From: Annona cherimola
Lineage: Eukaryota > Streptophyta > Magnoliopsida > Magnoliales > Annonaceae
Assembly: GCA_030490835.1 (NCBI GenBank)
Contig: CM059972.1
Span: 14,051,764 to 14,115,763, forward strand
Direction of reading: 5' to 3'
DNA: 64,000 nt
Under the pieces are notes generated by a model that saw only the letters and a list, made by a program, of their open reading frames with translations, was not told the DNA's origin and did no database searches. The translations under genes and the position numbers were made by a program. Of this stretch, positions 12,600-24,619 are shown one piece after another (position 1 is the stretch's first letter; each line of letters opens with the position of its first letter).

Positions 12600-12882
12600 A
12601 TAAGAAAAAGTTATCAAGTTAAATCATTTCAATCTTAACTTTTTACTATTTATAATTATCTTATTTTTATTTTTAAACATTTTTTCTCACATTCCATACA
12701 ACTACACATACTTTTCAATAATTTTTATTCAATTATTAGCATACATAAAATATATACTTTAACTTTATTCTATTTACTTATCATTATTACCATTTTTATA
12801 TTACATCATCTTTTTCTATTTTAAAAACTTTTATACAAAAAATTCTTTATCCAAAATGTTATCACTTCCCAAACGTATCATG
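12600..12882 (-). mobile_element. Tourist-like MITE copy
   Basis: Reverse orientation. Internal landmarks are TATCAAGTTAAATC, a TTTAACTTTATTCTATTTACTTATCA-like segment, and the end TTATCACTTCCCAAACG. Diverged at its left end. Confidence 0.6.
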
Positions 12883-13144
12883 AGTCAGGAAATTTCAGCT
12901 GATTCAAAAAGTCTGATTACAAATATGACTATGTGCTTATAAAAAATGTAGTGTCAAAATGCTGAGAAATATCCTGTTTTATAATTACAAAAGCACCTTT
13001 AGCAGCATGTCGCTATTCAGGGCTTGTTTTGTCGCGCTATGGATACTGCAACTTGCACTTTATCAAAAAAGCGCATGTTCGTAACTCAAGGATTTCGCAT
13101 ATTTAGATTAAAAAATTGGGGTGTTTTAGAAATCGATAAAATTG

Positions 13145-13400
13145 GATGCAAATTTTTTGATGAGAAAGTTGCTGATAAAAAATTGTTGTGACATGTTATG
13201 AGTAATTATGAGAGAGAATAACGTAAACATAAATTGGTTCGTTGTATAGATAGTTATACAGAAATGATTAGAAAATATAGTAGTTATATAGAAAGATATT
13301 AATAAATTTTTTTAAAATAGTGCAGTTATAGAGAGTAAAAAATTTCAGATGAAAAATATTTAATTTTATAATTTTTTTTCTCATTGTCGAATACACGTTG
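13145..13400 (+). mobile_element. degenerate Tourist-like MITE copy
   Basis: Forward orientation, with landmarks TTTTTTGATGAGAAAG, GTTGTATAGATAGTTATACAGAAATG and a decayed GTCGAATACACG end. Confidence 0.5.
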
Positions 13401-14127
13401 TATACATGGCGAAAAAATTTGATAAGACGTGTTCCAAATCATATAAAATTTGTAGCTTAAATTTTTATCTAAAATAAAAACGTAATGATGTATTAGGAAT
13501 GAATAGAGTTGTATTGGGAATGACTAAAGTTGTATTGAAAATTGAAAATGATGTATAAGAAATTAGAAAAAATGTCTTGAAAATAGTGATGAAGATTCAA
13601 TTTAATAATATTATATGACTTGTAACATGCCCTAATAGAAAAGTCATCTCATCCCCAAGTGAGACAGAAGACATAAATGAGATGGTTTGAAAAAGACATA
13701 AATGCACATTGAAAATGAGAACAAATATATTAAAATTGGAAAAAATTTGCATAGAAATGAGAAAATTAAGTTGCTCAAATGATGAGAGAAATGTTTTTGG
13801 TCCCTGAATACCCTCTTAATGCTTCAATGTAGTGATTAAATCCTCGCTTCCCCATCTCTATTTGGGCGTATGCTTCGATGGCACTTGCACTTACGCTACA
13901 AGAGTTCGCTTATGTGGCGATTGATCATTGACACTAGTCTCGCCTGACCTGACTTATATGGTTGAACGAGATATGAAATTAGGTGAGAAAATGAAATGAA
14001 AAGGGTATTATTTTGCATTATAACTTTACAAAGTACATCGGTAATAAAACAAGTTGCATAACAAATGCAAAAAAATAAGTTGGTATGCATTGGTAATGAT
14101 AAAAGTGCTAATGAACATTTTCATAAA

Positions 14128-14407
14128 GGGTGTGTTTGGGAATGGATAAAACTTTTGATGAAAAGTTTTGGAGAATAAAAGTTGTCAAATGATATGATAT
14201 GATAGGGGTAATGATGAAGAGTAAAGATGATAAAATTAAAATAGATAGGTTAATTGTATGGGTAGTTGTGTAGAAATGATTGAAAAGTAGGGTAGTTGTA
14301 TGGGAAAATGTGAAAAATGATTAAAAAATATGATAATTATGGAGAGTGAAAAGTTTTAGATTGAAAAGTTTTATGTTGACATTTTTTTCTTGTTGCCAAA
14401 CACACCC
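14128..14407 (+). mobile_element. Tourist-like MITE copy (280 bp, well preserved)
   Basis: Begins GGGTGTGTTTGGGAATG and ends TGTTGCCAAACACACCC, a perfect 12-bp terminal inverted repeat. Flanks are ATAAA and ATAAT, consistent with a slightly eroded TAA target. TAA targets and GGG/CCC ends fit PIF/Harbinger-type Tourist MITEs. Closely similar to the copy at 17128-17408. Confidence 0.85.
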
Positions 14408-14469
14408 ATAATATTCATCTCATCATTATCCTTGAATAACCCTGCAATTCATGTTAATGTACATAACTG

Positions 14470-14930
14470 CTTCTACGGAATTTTAAGAAAATTCATCCTG
14501 TGCTCCTAATTTTTGTTCATAATTTTGTATATATCCACAATATTTCGTTAATTTATCTTATACTCATAACATTTTATCATAAATTCCTCTCATGCTCATG
14601 CCGTCAATAAAACTATTATCTAATATATTGAAAAGACGATTTTGCATATTCATGTTAAGACAATTTAACTTTAACATGACTTAATTGATAATAGCAAATC
14701 ATTAATATATAATATTAAATAATTTAATAGTCATGTTAAGAATGAATTATTTTAATTATAAATTTTTTTAAAATAACAAAAACGTTTTTCAATGAGATAG
14801 ATATTGGTTGCATTAAAGGTGCATGTATAATAAGAATTTATGGTGAAATGTTATAGGTATAAGAAGAATTTGTGAAACATTGTAGGTATATTATAAATTA
14901 GATGCGGATATGGAGAGTATAAAAGAAATT
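14470..14930. mobile_element. long-terminal-inverted-repeat (foldback) element
   Basis: The arm at about 14484-14612 (landmarks CCACAATATTTCG, CATAACATTTTATCATAAATTC) is repeated in inverted orientation at about 14810-14930 (landmarks ATTTATGGTGAAATGTTATAGG, AACATTGTAGGTAT). Each arm is about 120-130 bp with roughly 70-80 percent agreement by eye, around an AT-rich centre. Such long inverted arms occur in Mutator-like MITEs and foldback elements. No target duplication was assigned. Confidence 0.65.
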
Positions 14931-15315
14931 CTCGCCGGAATCCGATATAGACTTTTGATTTCTTTTAATTTTAAAAGTTATTTTTAAAATTTAAACCATT
15001 CGTAACATCATCAGTGTATTTTTTACTATTGGAAAGAGAAGTTAGAACATTTACAGTCACCTTTAAATGAAATATCAATGCTCGTATTTAAACGTAACAT
15101 TCGAAAACGTATTCGAAATAATTTTTACAGATTCATGTACGAATCATTATCCTATACAACTAGTTACAAACAAATTAAACCCCATGCAACTTGTTAGTTT
15201 TATGTTCAAATTTTTTTTATTAAATTGATTCACTAATAATATTTACTAGCATTTATTCATTTAAACTTATTTTCATTAAACTATACATTTGAAAAGGAAA
15301 TGAGTGTCGGATTAA
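14931..15315. other. intergenic DNA, nothing recognised
   Basis: AT-rich, without coding potential or clear repeats. Confidence 0.5.
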
Positions 15316-15664
15316 GGATCACTTTTTAGACAGGGCAAAAAACATTTTTTAGAATTTTTTTATAAACATATTGATCTAATTATATTTAATCTATAAACCA
15401 AGTTTTACTTTTTTGAACGTGTGTTGGATTTTTAAATATAAAGATTTTTAAGTCATTTTAAATAATTTAAAATGGCTTAAATACTAATTTATTTAATAAA
15501 CATATACACATATTCAATACACATGACTTAAAAACTCCAGTATTTAAAAATCTAACACATATTCAAAAATAGTAAATTTTGGTTTATGAATTAAATATAA
15601 TTGAATTAACATGTTTATTAAAAAAATTAGAAAAAAATATGTTTTTGAACTGAAAAAGATCATT
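15316..15664. mobile_element. hairpin (foldback) element with about 140-bp arms
   Basis: The left arm (landmarks AACATATTGATCTAATTATA, TAAACCAAGTTTTACTTTT, GTGTTGGATTTTTAAATA) returns inverted on the right (landmarks TATTTAAAAATCTAACACAT, AAATTTTGGTTTATGAATT, AACATGTTTATTAAAA). Most of the element is stem, so single-stranded DNA or a transcript would form a long hairpin. Ends are approximate (GATCACTTTTT / AAAAAGATCA). Confidence 0.75.
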
Positions 15665-15869
15665 TGGCCGGGTTCACCACATCGTCCATGAAGGAAGTAT
15701 GTTTTGAGGGTTTATATGTTGATTTAAAAGTTTTTAAAATTTTTAAATGGTTGTTTAAATCGAATACCTTTATTAACCTCATTTTAAGCATGTACCAAGC
15801 GATGTTATGAATATCTTTCATTTAGACGAAACTTGATTTTTTTATAGCTCAACACTCAATTCTAAATGC

Positions 15870-16960
15870 AATGGGTTCACATGCTCATAAAGGCGGGGCA
15901 TATTGTACCGGTTCGCCTAAAGTGGAGTCCGCTACCAAATAATCCTATTCTCCACGTCTAAACAATAACAATAAACTATAAAGGGTAAGACCACGAAATA
16001 GCAGAGTAAAAAATAAAAATCACTCGTATTCAATCAACTAGACGAGCATATCTCGTTCATCTCGGAGATGGGGACCGGTCCGCCATCTCCAGCGCGTGAC
16101 CAGCGACGCGTTAGCCACCCCACCAGTTCACCACAATGCTTGCTTGGAATCCAAGCGCCCTAATGAAGACCGAATCGCGACGGACAACTAGTCTTGGTGG
16201 CAGATGGAGTTTTTTCGCCCGACCTTCTACCTATATGCCAAAACACTTTTAGCACGTGGTTTTTAGCGCGCTACAATGGGCCGGCAAATGGGCCTAAAAA
16301 GTGTAAGGTAGGCTCAAAAATACATATAACCATGAACTAAAATGAAAAAATAAAATATACATACACCAGAGAAGAGAATAAGTATGACATGCAAATTAGC
16401 GAGTTAGCGGATTAGACGTGATGCAAGTCAGATACAAAAATTAAACGTGCAAAAATAAAAATATAAACGATGTAGAAGAGGGGTTCAAGATCAGAAATGG
16501 AAAAAACATAAAAGGTGTAGACATGGGGGTTAAAGAAGGGAGATGCAAGCGTTAAAGCTTTTAGATGATGCAGGTTTTTTAGAGATTTTTAAATGATGCG
16601 AGTTAGACCAACGCAAACATGTATCTCAATTAGACGCAATTAGCAGTTAGTACTATGCGTATAAATATTTAATATATTAACTTTTGGGGTCGCCACTAAC
16701 CATATAACGGTGGTTACTCTGTGTACAATAAGGCACTAAAACACAGAGATTCTCTGGGTCAACTCACAATTAGAAAAAAAAATATAACTTTATTTTTCTA
16801 GTACATCGGTCCTAGGAGTGCGAAAAAACTAACATATATTTTATATGTAAAAGCTCAGGAGGGTGGGGACGGAAATTTAATTCCTAGGCTTTTTATGAGG
16901 CCCTAACTCAGTCCACAAGAAGGTATAGAAACTTCGTTTCTATAAATGGTGTCTGTTTTT
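15870..16960. other. transposon-derived block of higher GC, family uncertain
   Basis: A patch with GC well above its surroundings (15890-16330), followed by GTCGCCACTAACC at about 16690 and an imperfect inverted motif (AACGGTGGTTACTC). Such GTCGCCACTAA sequences are familiar to me from plant LTR elements of the Ogre/TAT type. I could not find matching LTRs or coding domains here, so the assignment is tentative. A possible truncated partner boundary, TGTCAACACC, lies near 19637. Confidence 0.35.
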
Positions 16961-17127
16961 ACTTTTATAATTTTAAGATTTTTTTTTTAGATAAAGTGAC
17001 TGATATTTGTTATATAAATGCTTGATTTAGATAAAATGAACTAAATCAAAATGGTACGTTACCTGCTGTGAAATGTGGCTTAATACCGTGAAGTGCTGGA
17101 GCTTCGAGTTATATATATATTTTTTAA

Positions 17128-17408
17128 GGGTGTGTTTGGTAATGAATAAAACTTTTGATGAAAAGTTTTGGAGAGTAAAAGTTGTCAAAATGATGTGATA
17201 TGATAGGGGTAATGATGAGTAGTAAAAAGGATAAAGTTAAAATAGATAGGTTAGTTATGTGGATAGTTGTGTAGAAATGATTGAAAAGCAGGGAAGTTGT
17301 ATAGAAAAATGTGAAAAAATAATTAAAAATATAATAATTATGGAGATTGAAAAGTTTTAGATTGAAAAGTTTTAACTTGATATTTTTTGTCGATTGCCAA
17401 ACACACCC
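17128..17408 (+). mobile_element. Tourist-like MITE copy with intact TAA target duplication (281 bp)
   Basis: Begins GGGTGTGTTTGGTAATG and ends GATTGCCAAACACACCC, with TAA on both sides (17125-17127 and 17409-17411). This is the best-preserved member of the family and was used as the reference for orientation of the other copies. It has no coding capacity. Confidence 0.9.
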
Positions 17409-17439
17409 TAAAATGAAAAATGACAAATGAAGGATAAAG

Positions 17440-18880
17440 GAGAAAGGACGTGCTGAGTGCTCGTTTTTTTTTTTAAAAAAAAACGAAATGGCGAATGGAG
17501 GAGAAAGGGCGTATTGGAGCTTTTGATTTTTTTTTAAAAAAAAAAGAGAATAAAAAATTACAAAGGGCAGATGGATAGCGTGCTGGAGCTCTCTTTTTAA
17601 AAAAAAAAGGGAAAAAAATGATAGAGAAGAAAATGGATGTGCTGTAGCTTTTTTTTGGAAAACGATAAAACAAAAAATAAAATAAAAATGGAAAGGCGGT
17701 AATGCTGGAGAGAAAAAAAAAGGAAACGGGCTGAAGTTCAGTTTTTTCTTTTAAAAAAAATAAACGAAAAAAAAAATGAAAAAGGAGAAGAATGGGTGTG
17801 CTGGAACTTGCTTTGGATTTTTTGTTTGAGAAGCGAAGAAATAAAAGAGAGGGACGGAAAGGATGAACTGGAGATTTGTTGCGTGTTTTTTTTTTTAAAA
17901 AAAAACTGGAAAAGAGTATGGAGGATGCGATGGTGGGTGCTTTGTTTTTTTTTTTATAAAAAAAAAAAACGAAAAAAACTGAAGAGAGGAAAGAAAATGA
18001 CGTGCTGGAGGATTTTTACTCCCTTTTGATTTTTGTTTTTTTTAAAAAAAAAACGAAATGAAAGAAAGGGAAGGCTAGGATGAGCTTGAGATTTGTGTTT
18101 TTTTTTTTTTAAAGAAAAACGAAAATGGAAAGGAGAAAGACTATCGTGCTGGTGCTGGTTCGTTTCCTTTTTAAAAAAAAAACGTAAAACGAAACAAGGA
18201 GAAAAAGGATGACGGATCTGACTCTCTTAGATTTTTTTTTTTAGAAGAAAAAAAATGAAAAGGATGAAATGAAAACGTGCTGGAGTTCGTCCGTTTTTTT
18301 TTTAATGAGAAATAATAAAAAAGAGAAAATGGATGGGTTGAAGAGTTTTTTTTTAAAAAAAAAAAACCAGAAGAAACGCAAAGGAAGAAAAGGGATGCGC
18401 AGGTATTTGTTTTCCTTTGATATATTTTTTTTTTAAAATGGAAAAGAAAAAGAACGCAGGAGCTTGTTTTATTTCTTCCTTTATATATATATATATATAA
18501 ACAGAAAAAAAAATGAAAGAGAGAAGAGGAACACAGGAGAAAAGGAACGGGCTGAGTTATTTATATATATTTTTTTTTAGAAAATAAATGAAAAAGGGGA
18601 AAGGGGATAGGGCTGATGAGAGTATGACTCTCGTTGGTTTTTGTTTTTTTAAACGGAAAAGAAAGAAACGGGCTGTCTGTTTCTGGTTCCTCTTGATTTT
18701 TTTTTTTTTAGAAAAACGAGAAAAATGAAAGATGAAGGAAAGCCATGCTAGAGGATTCTGGTTTCGTTTTTTTTTTTAGAAAATTTTTCTTCTTTATGAA
18801 CGGATGGGCAATGGGTTTCTAGGAAACTAAAAAGAAGAGCAGGGCTGATTTTTTGGAGATTTCTCTTTTTTTTCCTCCGT
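17440..18880. repeat. tandem array of about 20 degenerate units, each with a T-run/A-run palindrome
   Basis: Units average about 70 bp. Each has a run of 8-13 T followed directly by 8-12 A (examples: 17464-17483, 17886-17905, 18030-18052, 18345-18367), then CGAAA(A)TG(G)AAAGG-like purine-rich sequence and a GTGCTGGAGCT-like tail. Some units have lost the A half, and one has become an (AT)n run near 18482-18500. The T/A boundary makes each unit self-complementary. Tandem arrays of this kind occur inside Ogre/TAT-type retrotransposons, but no flanking coding domain confirms that origin here. Confidence 0.85.
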
Positions 18881-19740
18881 CTGAAATGAGGAGAGATGGC
18901 CACTTTTATAGTTTTTAAGTTTAATAATTTGCACATCAGTATTTTCTTTTAATTTTTTGCACAACTCCATTTTTCCATTTTTTACAAAACTTTAACAAAA
19001 ATGGACCTTTTGATAATTTTACGGGTGGTTTTTGAAAACCACTCATGGGGCCCATGGTTTTGCTTGGCTTGTAAGTCAAACCTTTTTTAGCTATTGATTT
19101 TGCATATTTTTGACCTTTTATTTATATGTTAATTATTAAATATTTTCCTTGATTTTTGATAGGGCCCACATTTATTAATGTTCTTTATTCATTTTAATGG
19201 TTCAGATTTCTACTTAATAAGTTGGATTTATCACTTTTATTTAGCACTTGAAAATATTGCAAATTCTCTTCTTTTTTTGGTCAAATTGATTTTGACAATT
19301 AAAATCTCCTAAAGTACCGATTATTTGTTTAATCCAAACCATTCATCATGTTGATTCCACTTCAACCATTTTGAGAAAATATCTTTCACTTCATCCTGAA
19401 TGTGAATTGTCCTTGATCTGCCATATGGATTAGTGGTCGTTACCTCCGAAGTGGGCTTTGCAGCTTTGGAGGCTCATGGACCCTACACAATTTTGAGCTT
19501 GCAAATATATGGGTTAAAAGTCAAAATGAATTTACAAAACCTTGTATGAATAATAGTAAGCCCATTTGAAATTTTATTTTATTTTATTTCATTTTATTAT
19601 CCTATATATCATTTTTTTCTTTACGTTTTTGTAGGATGTCAACACCACCCAATCGCCATCATGCGAAGATGTGGTCCGCGCGGCCCACTTTATGTATTCA
19701 TTTTTAGCTGATGAAGGGTTTGGGTTCTACAAACACAGTT
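18881..19740. other. intergenic DNA right of the array; possible truncated LTR edge at 19637
   Basis: No coding sequence. TGTCAACACC at about 19637 resembles the start TGTTGACACC of the LTR at 45616 but is followed by only about 100 bp of moderately GC-rich sequence, so it may be a truncated LTR edge. Confidence 0.35.
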
Positions 19741-19904
19741 GGGCCTGCTTGTATCATTCTTTTAGACGCAATGTGATTTTATGTTCCTTATAAAGTATTA
19801 ATTTATAATTCAATTTTTATTTTTAATACATAATAAGTATATTTTCTAAAATTTTAATACTACAATGTTCATTTATAATGGGCCGAAATTCTAATATACC
19901 TGCA

Positions 19905-20172
19905 AGTTTTACTTTTGAGAGTGTAGTTAGAAAATGTAATAAAAATTTTAGACAAAAATTTTTAAAATTGAAGAAAATAATATAATATTACAGAGATAGA
20001 GACAAAAAGTAAATAGAATAACCTTAAAATAAATAAATTAGTTGTATGCTTATATAAAAATGACTAAAATAAAATATAACTATATAAGAATATGTGAATA
20101 AAAGATTAAAAATACGATAGTTAAGAAAAATTAAAAAGATTTGGTTTAAAAACTTTATACACAGCTAAATGT
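19905..20172 (+). mobile_element. degenerate Tourist-like MITE copy
   Basis: Forward orientation; begins GAGTGTAGTTAG and keeps the order of family landmarks through GTATGCTTATATAAAAATGAC and TTTGGTTTAAAAAC. No intact ends. Confidence 0.45.
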
Positions 20173-20439
20173 GCACTTAATTCTAAACATGCTTGTTATG
20201 TTGCAACATAATTCTAAATATACTTATGTAATTTGCCAAGGCCATAGGCTCATATGTTATATGACAAATGTGCTTAAGTTCTAATTATAATTTTATTGTT
20301 AAACACTTATATTCAAACGAATTTTTAATATTTTATCAATACACAATCAACTAGTTCAGATTTGAATTTTTAGGCTCCTCGATTATATTCAAGAAAATTA
20401 CATTAGTATATTCAGAATTATTAAAACACCGTAATTATG

Positions 20440-20702
20440 GGAATGTTTGTTAGCATCTAAATCTTTTTTAACCTAAAACTTTTCATTATTTATAATTATC
20501 TTATTTTTTAATTATTCATTCATTTTTTTTATATATAACTATTATATTTTTTAATCATTTTTACGCAATTACATATAAATCTAACATTTGTTATTTAACT
20601 TTACTTTTTCTACTCATCGTCGTCACCCATTTCGTATCATATTATTTTTTCACATTTCAAAAACTTTTATATCAAAAATTTTATTACTTTTCGTACATAT
20701 CT
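20440..20702 (-). mobile_element. Tourist-like MITE copy
   Basis: Reverse orientation; begins GGGAATGTTTGTTAGC and holds CCTAAAACTTTTC, TTTAACTTTACTTTTTCTAC and CATCGTCGTCACCC. The right end is eroded. Confidence 0.55.
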
Positions 20703-21207
20703 TGTATTTAAAATCAAGGACAAAATGCATAGATATATTTGTGATTTTCTCTTTCTAACGTATAAATTTTTTACTTCTGTAAATGACCCATATAATCTAT
20801 TTAATTAAATAAATTGGTCATTAGTTAAACTTATATAACTTGCGAATCTGATACTCTAATCTGTCTAAACTCATTAACTTGCATAACTCGGTTATAATTT
20901 ATAAAAATTTACTAATTTTTCACATTTATTTTATAAATTATACGTAATTATTAATAAAATAATTAATATTTTAATGAACAACATATATATGAAAGATGAT
21001 TTTTAAATTCAATCAAATGATTAGTGTTATAATTTTTTGTTGATTATGTAGAATTATATTTTAAATAATTTATCATTTTATTTTTTATTATTCAACACAT
21101 TAATAAGTCATTTTATCATTCATGTAACAATCCTAGCTTGTTTCATTTATGTTAAATATATTAAGGTTACAACTAAAGTTTTTATGAATAGGTTATAAAC
21201 AAATGAA

Positions 21208-22580
21208 GGGTGTATTTGATAAGTAATAAAATTTTTAATGAAAAATTTTGACATAAAAATTTATGAAATTTGAGAAAACTATGTGATACAAAATGAATAA
21301 TAATGAAGAGTAAACAAAATAAAGTTAAAATAGATAGGTTATATCTGTGAGTAATTACATATAAACAATTGAAAAGTAACATAATTTCATAGAAATAGGT
21401 GAATAATAGTCGTGGAGAGTGAAGAGTTTTAGATTAATGTGTGTTTAGGAAGCTATAAAACTTTTGATAAAAAAATTTTGGTGTAAAAAAAGTTTGAATT
21501 ATAAGGAAACATTATGTAGTAGGGATAATGATGAGAAATAAAAAGAATAAAATTAAAATAGATAAATTCAATGTATAAATAGTTGGGTAAAATTGATTAA
21601 AAATAGGATGGTTATATAGGAATAAGTATAAATAAATAAAAATAAGGTAATTGTGTAGAGCGAGAATTTTTAGATTGAATAATTTTAGTTTTAAATATTT
21701 TTTGTGTAAACATGCACCTTTTAAAAAGTTCTAGAGTGTATTTGAGAAGTGATACAACTTTTGGATGAAAAATTTTTGTGTATGAATTTTTGAATTGAGA
21801 GAAAGTGATGTAATATGATGTGAGTAATAATGAAAAGTAAAAAAATAAAGTTAAAATAGATAGCGTAATTGCATAAATAATTATGTACAAAGATTGAAAA
21901 GTATCGTAGTGTAAAAAAGAAGTGAAAATGATTAAAAATAAAGTTACGGTGGTGAATGAAAAGTTTTAGACTAAGGTTGTGTTTGAGAAGTGATACAATT
22001 TTTTATGAAAAGTTCTTGTATAAAATTTTTTAAAATGATAGAAAATGATGCGATGTGATAAGAACAATGACGATGAATAAAGATAATAAAGTTAAAAATA
22101 GATATATTAAATGTATGAGTATTCGAGTAAAAATAATTGAAAGGTAAACTTATTTTATATGAATAAATGAAAAATAATTAAAAATAGCATAATTGTGAAA
22201 AGTAAAAAATTTTAGAGTGTATTTGGAAAGTAATAAAAAAATTTATAAAATATTTGTTCCAAAAATTTTGAATTTGTAAAAAAATGATGTGATATAATAA
22301 AGATAACGATGATGAATAAATAAAATAAAGTTAAAATAAATATGTTAGTTATATTGGTGGTCGCGTAGAAATGATTGAAGAGTATATCAGTTATATAAGA
22401 AGATGTTACAAAATGTTTAAAAAATATGATTTTCGTAGAAAGTGAAAAGTGTTATATTGAAAAGTTATATCGTTTTACAAACACACATTAAGTTTAAAAG
22501 ATTTTGATGTAAACAAATAACCCTAAAAAGTTTTAAGTTGAAAAGTTTTTTTTTAAATAAACAAACATCCCCATAAGATA
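21208..22580 (+). mobile_element. array of five nested forward-oriented Tourist-like MITE copies
   Basis: Copy starts: 21208 (GGGTGTATTTG), about 21438 (TGTGTGTTTAGG), about 21734 (GAGTGTATTTG), about 21975 (GGTTGTGTTTG) and about 22215 (AGTGTATTTGG). Copies 1, 3 and 4 stop within the same tail segment (after TTTTAGA or slightly beyond), whereas copies 2 and 5 run to their right ends. Unattached tail pieces follow copy 2 (TAAAAAGTTCTA at about 21722) and copy 5 (two tails at 22489-22525 and 22526-22575). That pattern is expected if later MITEs inserted at TTAA/TAA inside the tails of earlier ones, rather than by tandem duplication. Confidence 0.8.
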
Positions 22581-22974
22581 TTTTAAAGGATTCTAGTACT
22601 ATGTAATCAGGGTACATAAAAGTAGTCACGCATAACCCTCTCGATCTTGATGATGTTGATGATTGATACAAAATTCAATCAATCAATTGTATTTAATATC
22701 ATTTGTCTAACTATGAGAACTAGTTTTATCCAAGTCAAGTATATGCATTGGACCACATTTGCTCAAATGTGTATATATATATATATATTCATGTATAAAT
22801 TATGAAAAAATGCTTAGATCCATTTACACATATATTATAATATAATAATATTTCATACAATTACTTATTAACATAATAGTGATATTTTAAACGGTTTAGA
22901 TATCGATAACACTATAAAAATTGATGTTTTAGCATTAAACAATTTTATTATGTTGATTTTATATATTTATGAAT
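22581..22974. other. AT-rich intergenic DNA
   Basis: No coding sequence; an (AT)n microsatellite lies at about 22772-22790. Confidence 0.5.
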
Positions 22975-23215
22975 GAGACGAATTTTTTTTTGCGTAAAAG
23001 TATTTGAATTCATATAAAATAATGTGATATAATAAAAGCAATAATGAAAAGTAAAAAAAAAAGTTAAAATAGATAAGTTAGTTATATAAAAAATTTGAAA
23101 AGCAAGGTTGTTGTATAAGAAAATATGAATAAATAATTAAAAAAATGATAATTGTAGAAAGACAAAGTTTTATGTTGAAAAGTTTCAAAAAACTTTTAGA
23201 ATTTGCCAAACATGG
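22975..23215 (+). mobile_element. degenerate Tourist-like MITE copy
   Basis: Forward orientation, with landmarks AATAATGTGATATAATAAAAG, AAAGTTAAAATAGATAAGTT and the end AATTTGCCAAACATGG. Confidence 0.6.
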
Positions 23216-23932
23216 TATAAATACAGTAGATGGAGTGAAATTTTTTTATCAACTATTAAAATATTAAAAATAAAGAGAGTTATATAGAAAAAAGTTTGAT
23301 AGAAGCTAACCTGTATTTTACATAAGCTAAGAGTGTATTTAGCAAATAGTAAAAAATATCAAGTTAAAACTATGAGTGTAACTCGGGTCACGTTGTACCG
23401 AGTTAAGAATGAATCCAAACCTAAACCCTAAAATTTTGATCCGAGTTTGCATTTGTTTTGACTTGGTTCCGGGTTGAAATTCAGGTTACTAATAAACTAT
23501 TTATTTTTAAAATTAACTATAGTCTAAAAGAAAATTATTAGAATATAAATACACGTGTTTATGAAGTCGTGTTGAATTCTGCAATATCTTTTGAATAATT
23601 TTTGTGAGCAATTTTTTAGCAGTCTATTAACACAAATAAACGACCTATTAGTTGGTTTTATGGTTAGTTGTGATTAATTCCGTAAGTGTAGCAAATAGAA
23701 AATGAACATATTTCACACCAACTATTATTATTCAAACTGAATTCTATCATACAAATGATTGAAGTTGAATTCAAACTGAATATTTACCATATAAATTGCT
23801 GAAATCGAAATTGAACACTTATTAAAATATGGATCAGACTTGTATTACCATTTGAAATTCAAATTAACAGAGTTATTATACTAACAAAAAATATAATATA
23901 AAATAGATTTATCATGCTAACTCGAATTCAAA

Positions 23933-24619
23933 TTAGGTGTGCAACTAAGGTCGGCTTTGTTCGGGTAATAATCTATTCTATTTTCGAAAAACTTATCCTA
24001 CCTAACCCGCTTATAGGGTTGATTTCTACTATACTTTACTATACTTTTTACTCATATGGTCGATTCTGGTTCTAATTCCAAATCGGTTCCTATAATAACT
24101 AATGACAATATGTAAAAAAATTTACTTTTTGTTGTTTTAAATAATATAAAGCAATACTCATTTATATTTTACATTTTACAGTTCATAATTAATTTCATTT
24201 TGTTGTTATTTATATCTATTTTCATATTCTTTGTATCTCATTATTCATATTAATAATCATAATAACATCATCATTCACATTCATGTCATGATCATCCGTC
24301 ATTATAAATACAAACCCTATTCAATTTATAAAAAATAAATAAAAAAATCAAAACGACAATAATTTATTGGTGAATTAGGAATAGAAACTATTATGTATTT
24401 ATTTATATACAAGTATTTATAGTAATTTATATATAAAGGTACTCATCTGGCTCGATTCCGGGTATCCAGCATATGTACCATATCCTTACCCTAGTTAAAG
24501 GGTTGAATAATGATTTATACCTTACATGTACCTATGGGTAAAATTTTTTTACCATACTCTATCTAATTTAGGGCCAGGTTGACAGGTACTCATGGGTATC
24601 CTACCCTTGTTGCTCTCAT
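23933..24619. mobile_element. non-autonomous hAT-like element (687 bp) inside the second hAT
   Basis: Flanked by an exact 8-bp duplication AATTCAAA (23925-23932 and 24620-24627). Ends TTAGGTGTGCAACTAAGG and (reversed) ATGAGAGCAACAAGGG are imperfect inverted repeats. The interior carries GGGTA/TACCC motifs near both ends, as hAT subterminal regions do. No coding sequence. Confidence 0.75.

Larger units (their letters stand above)
10261..14127. other. AT-rich intergenic DNA with decayed MITE copies, no gene
   Basis: No recognisable coding sequence. Beyond the MITE copies listed separately it contains low-complexity AT DNA, with an (AT)n run near 12206-12224 and (TTA)n near 12427-12442. Nothing else is seen. 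Confidence 0.6.

Noticed and set aside
15905..15935. Reverse-complement primer-binding-site-like GTGGAGTCCGCTA
   Set aside because: Only a partial match to the tRNA-Arg site, with no LTR end of the right form beside it.
21208..22580. Interpretation as a satellite or tandem duplication
   Set aside because: Units differ as much from each other as from dispersed copies, and leftover tails fit nested insertion better.
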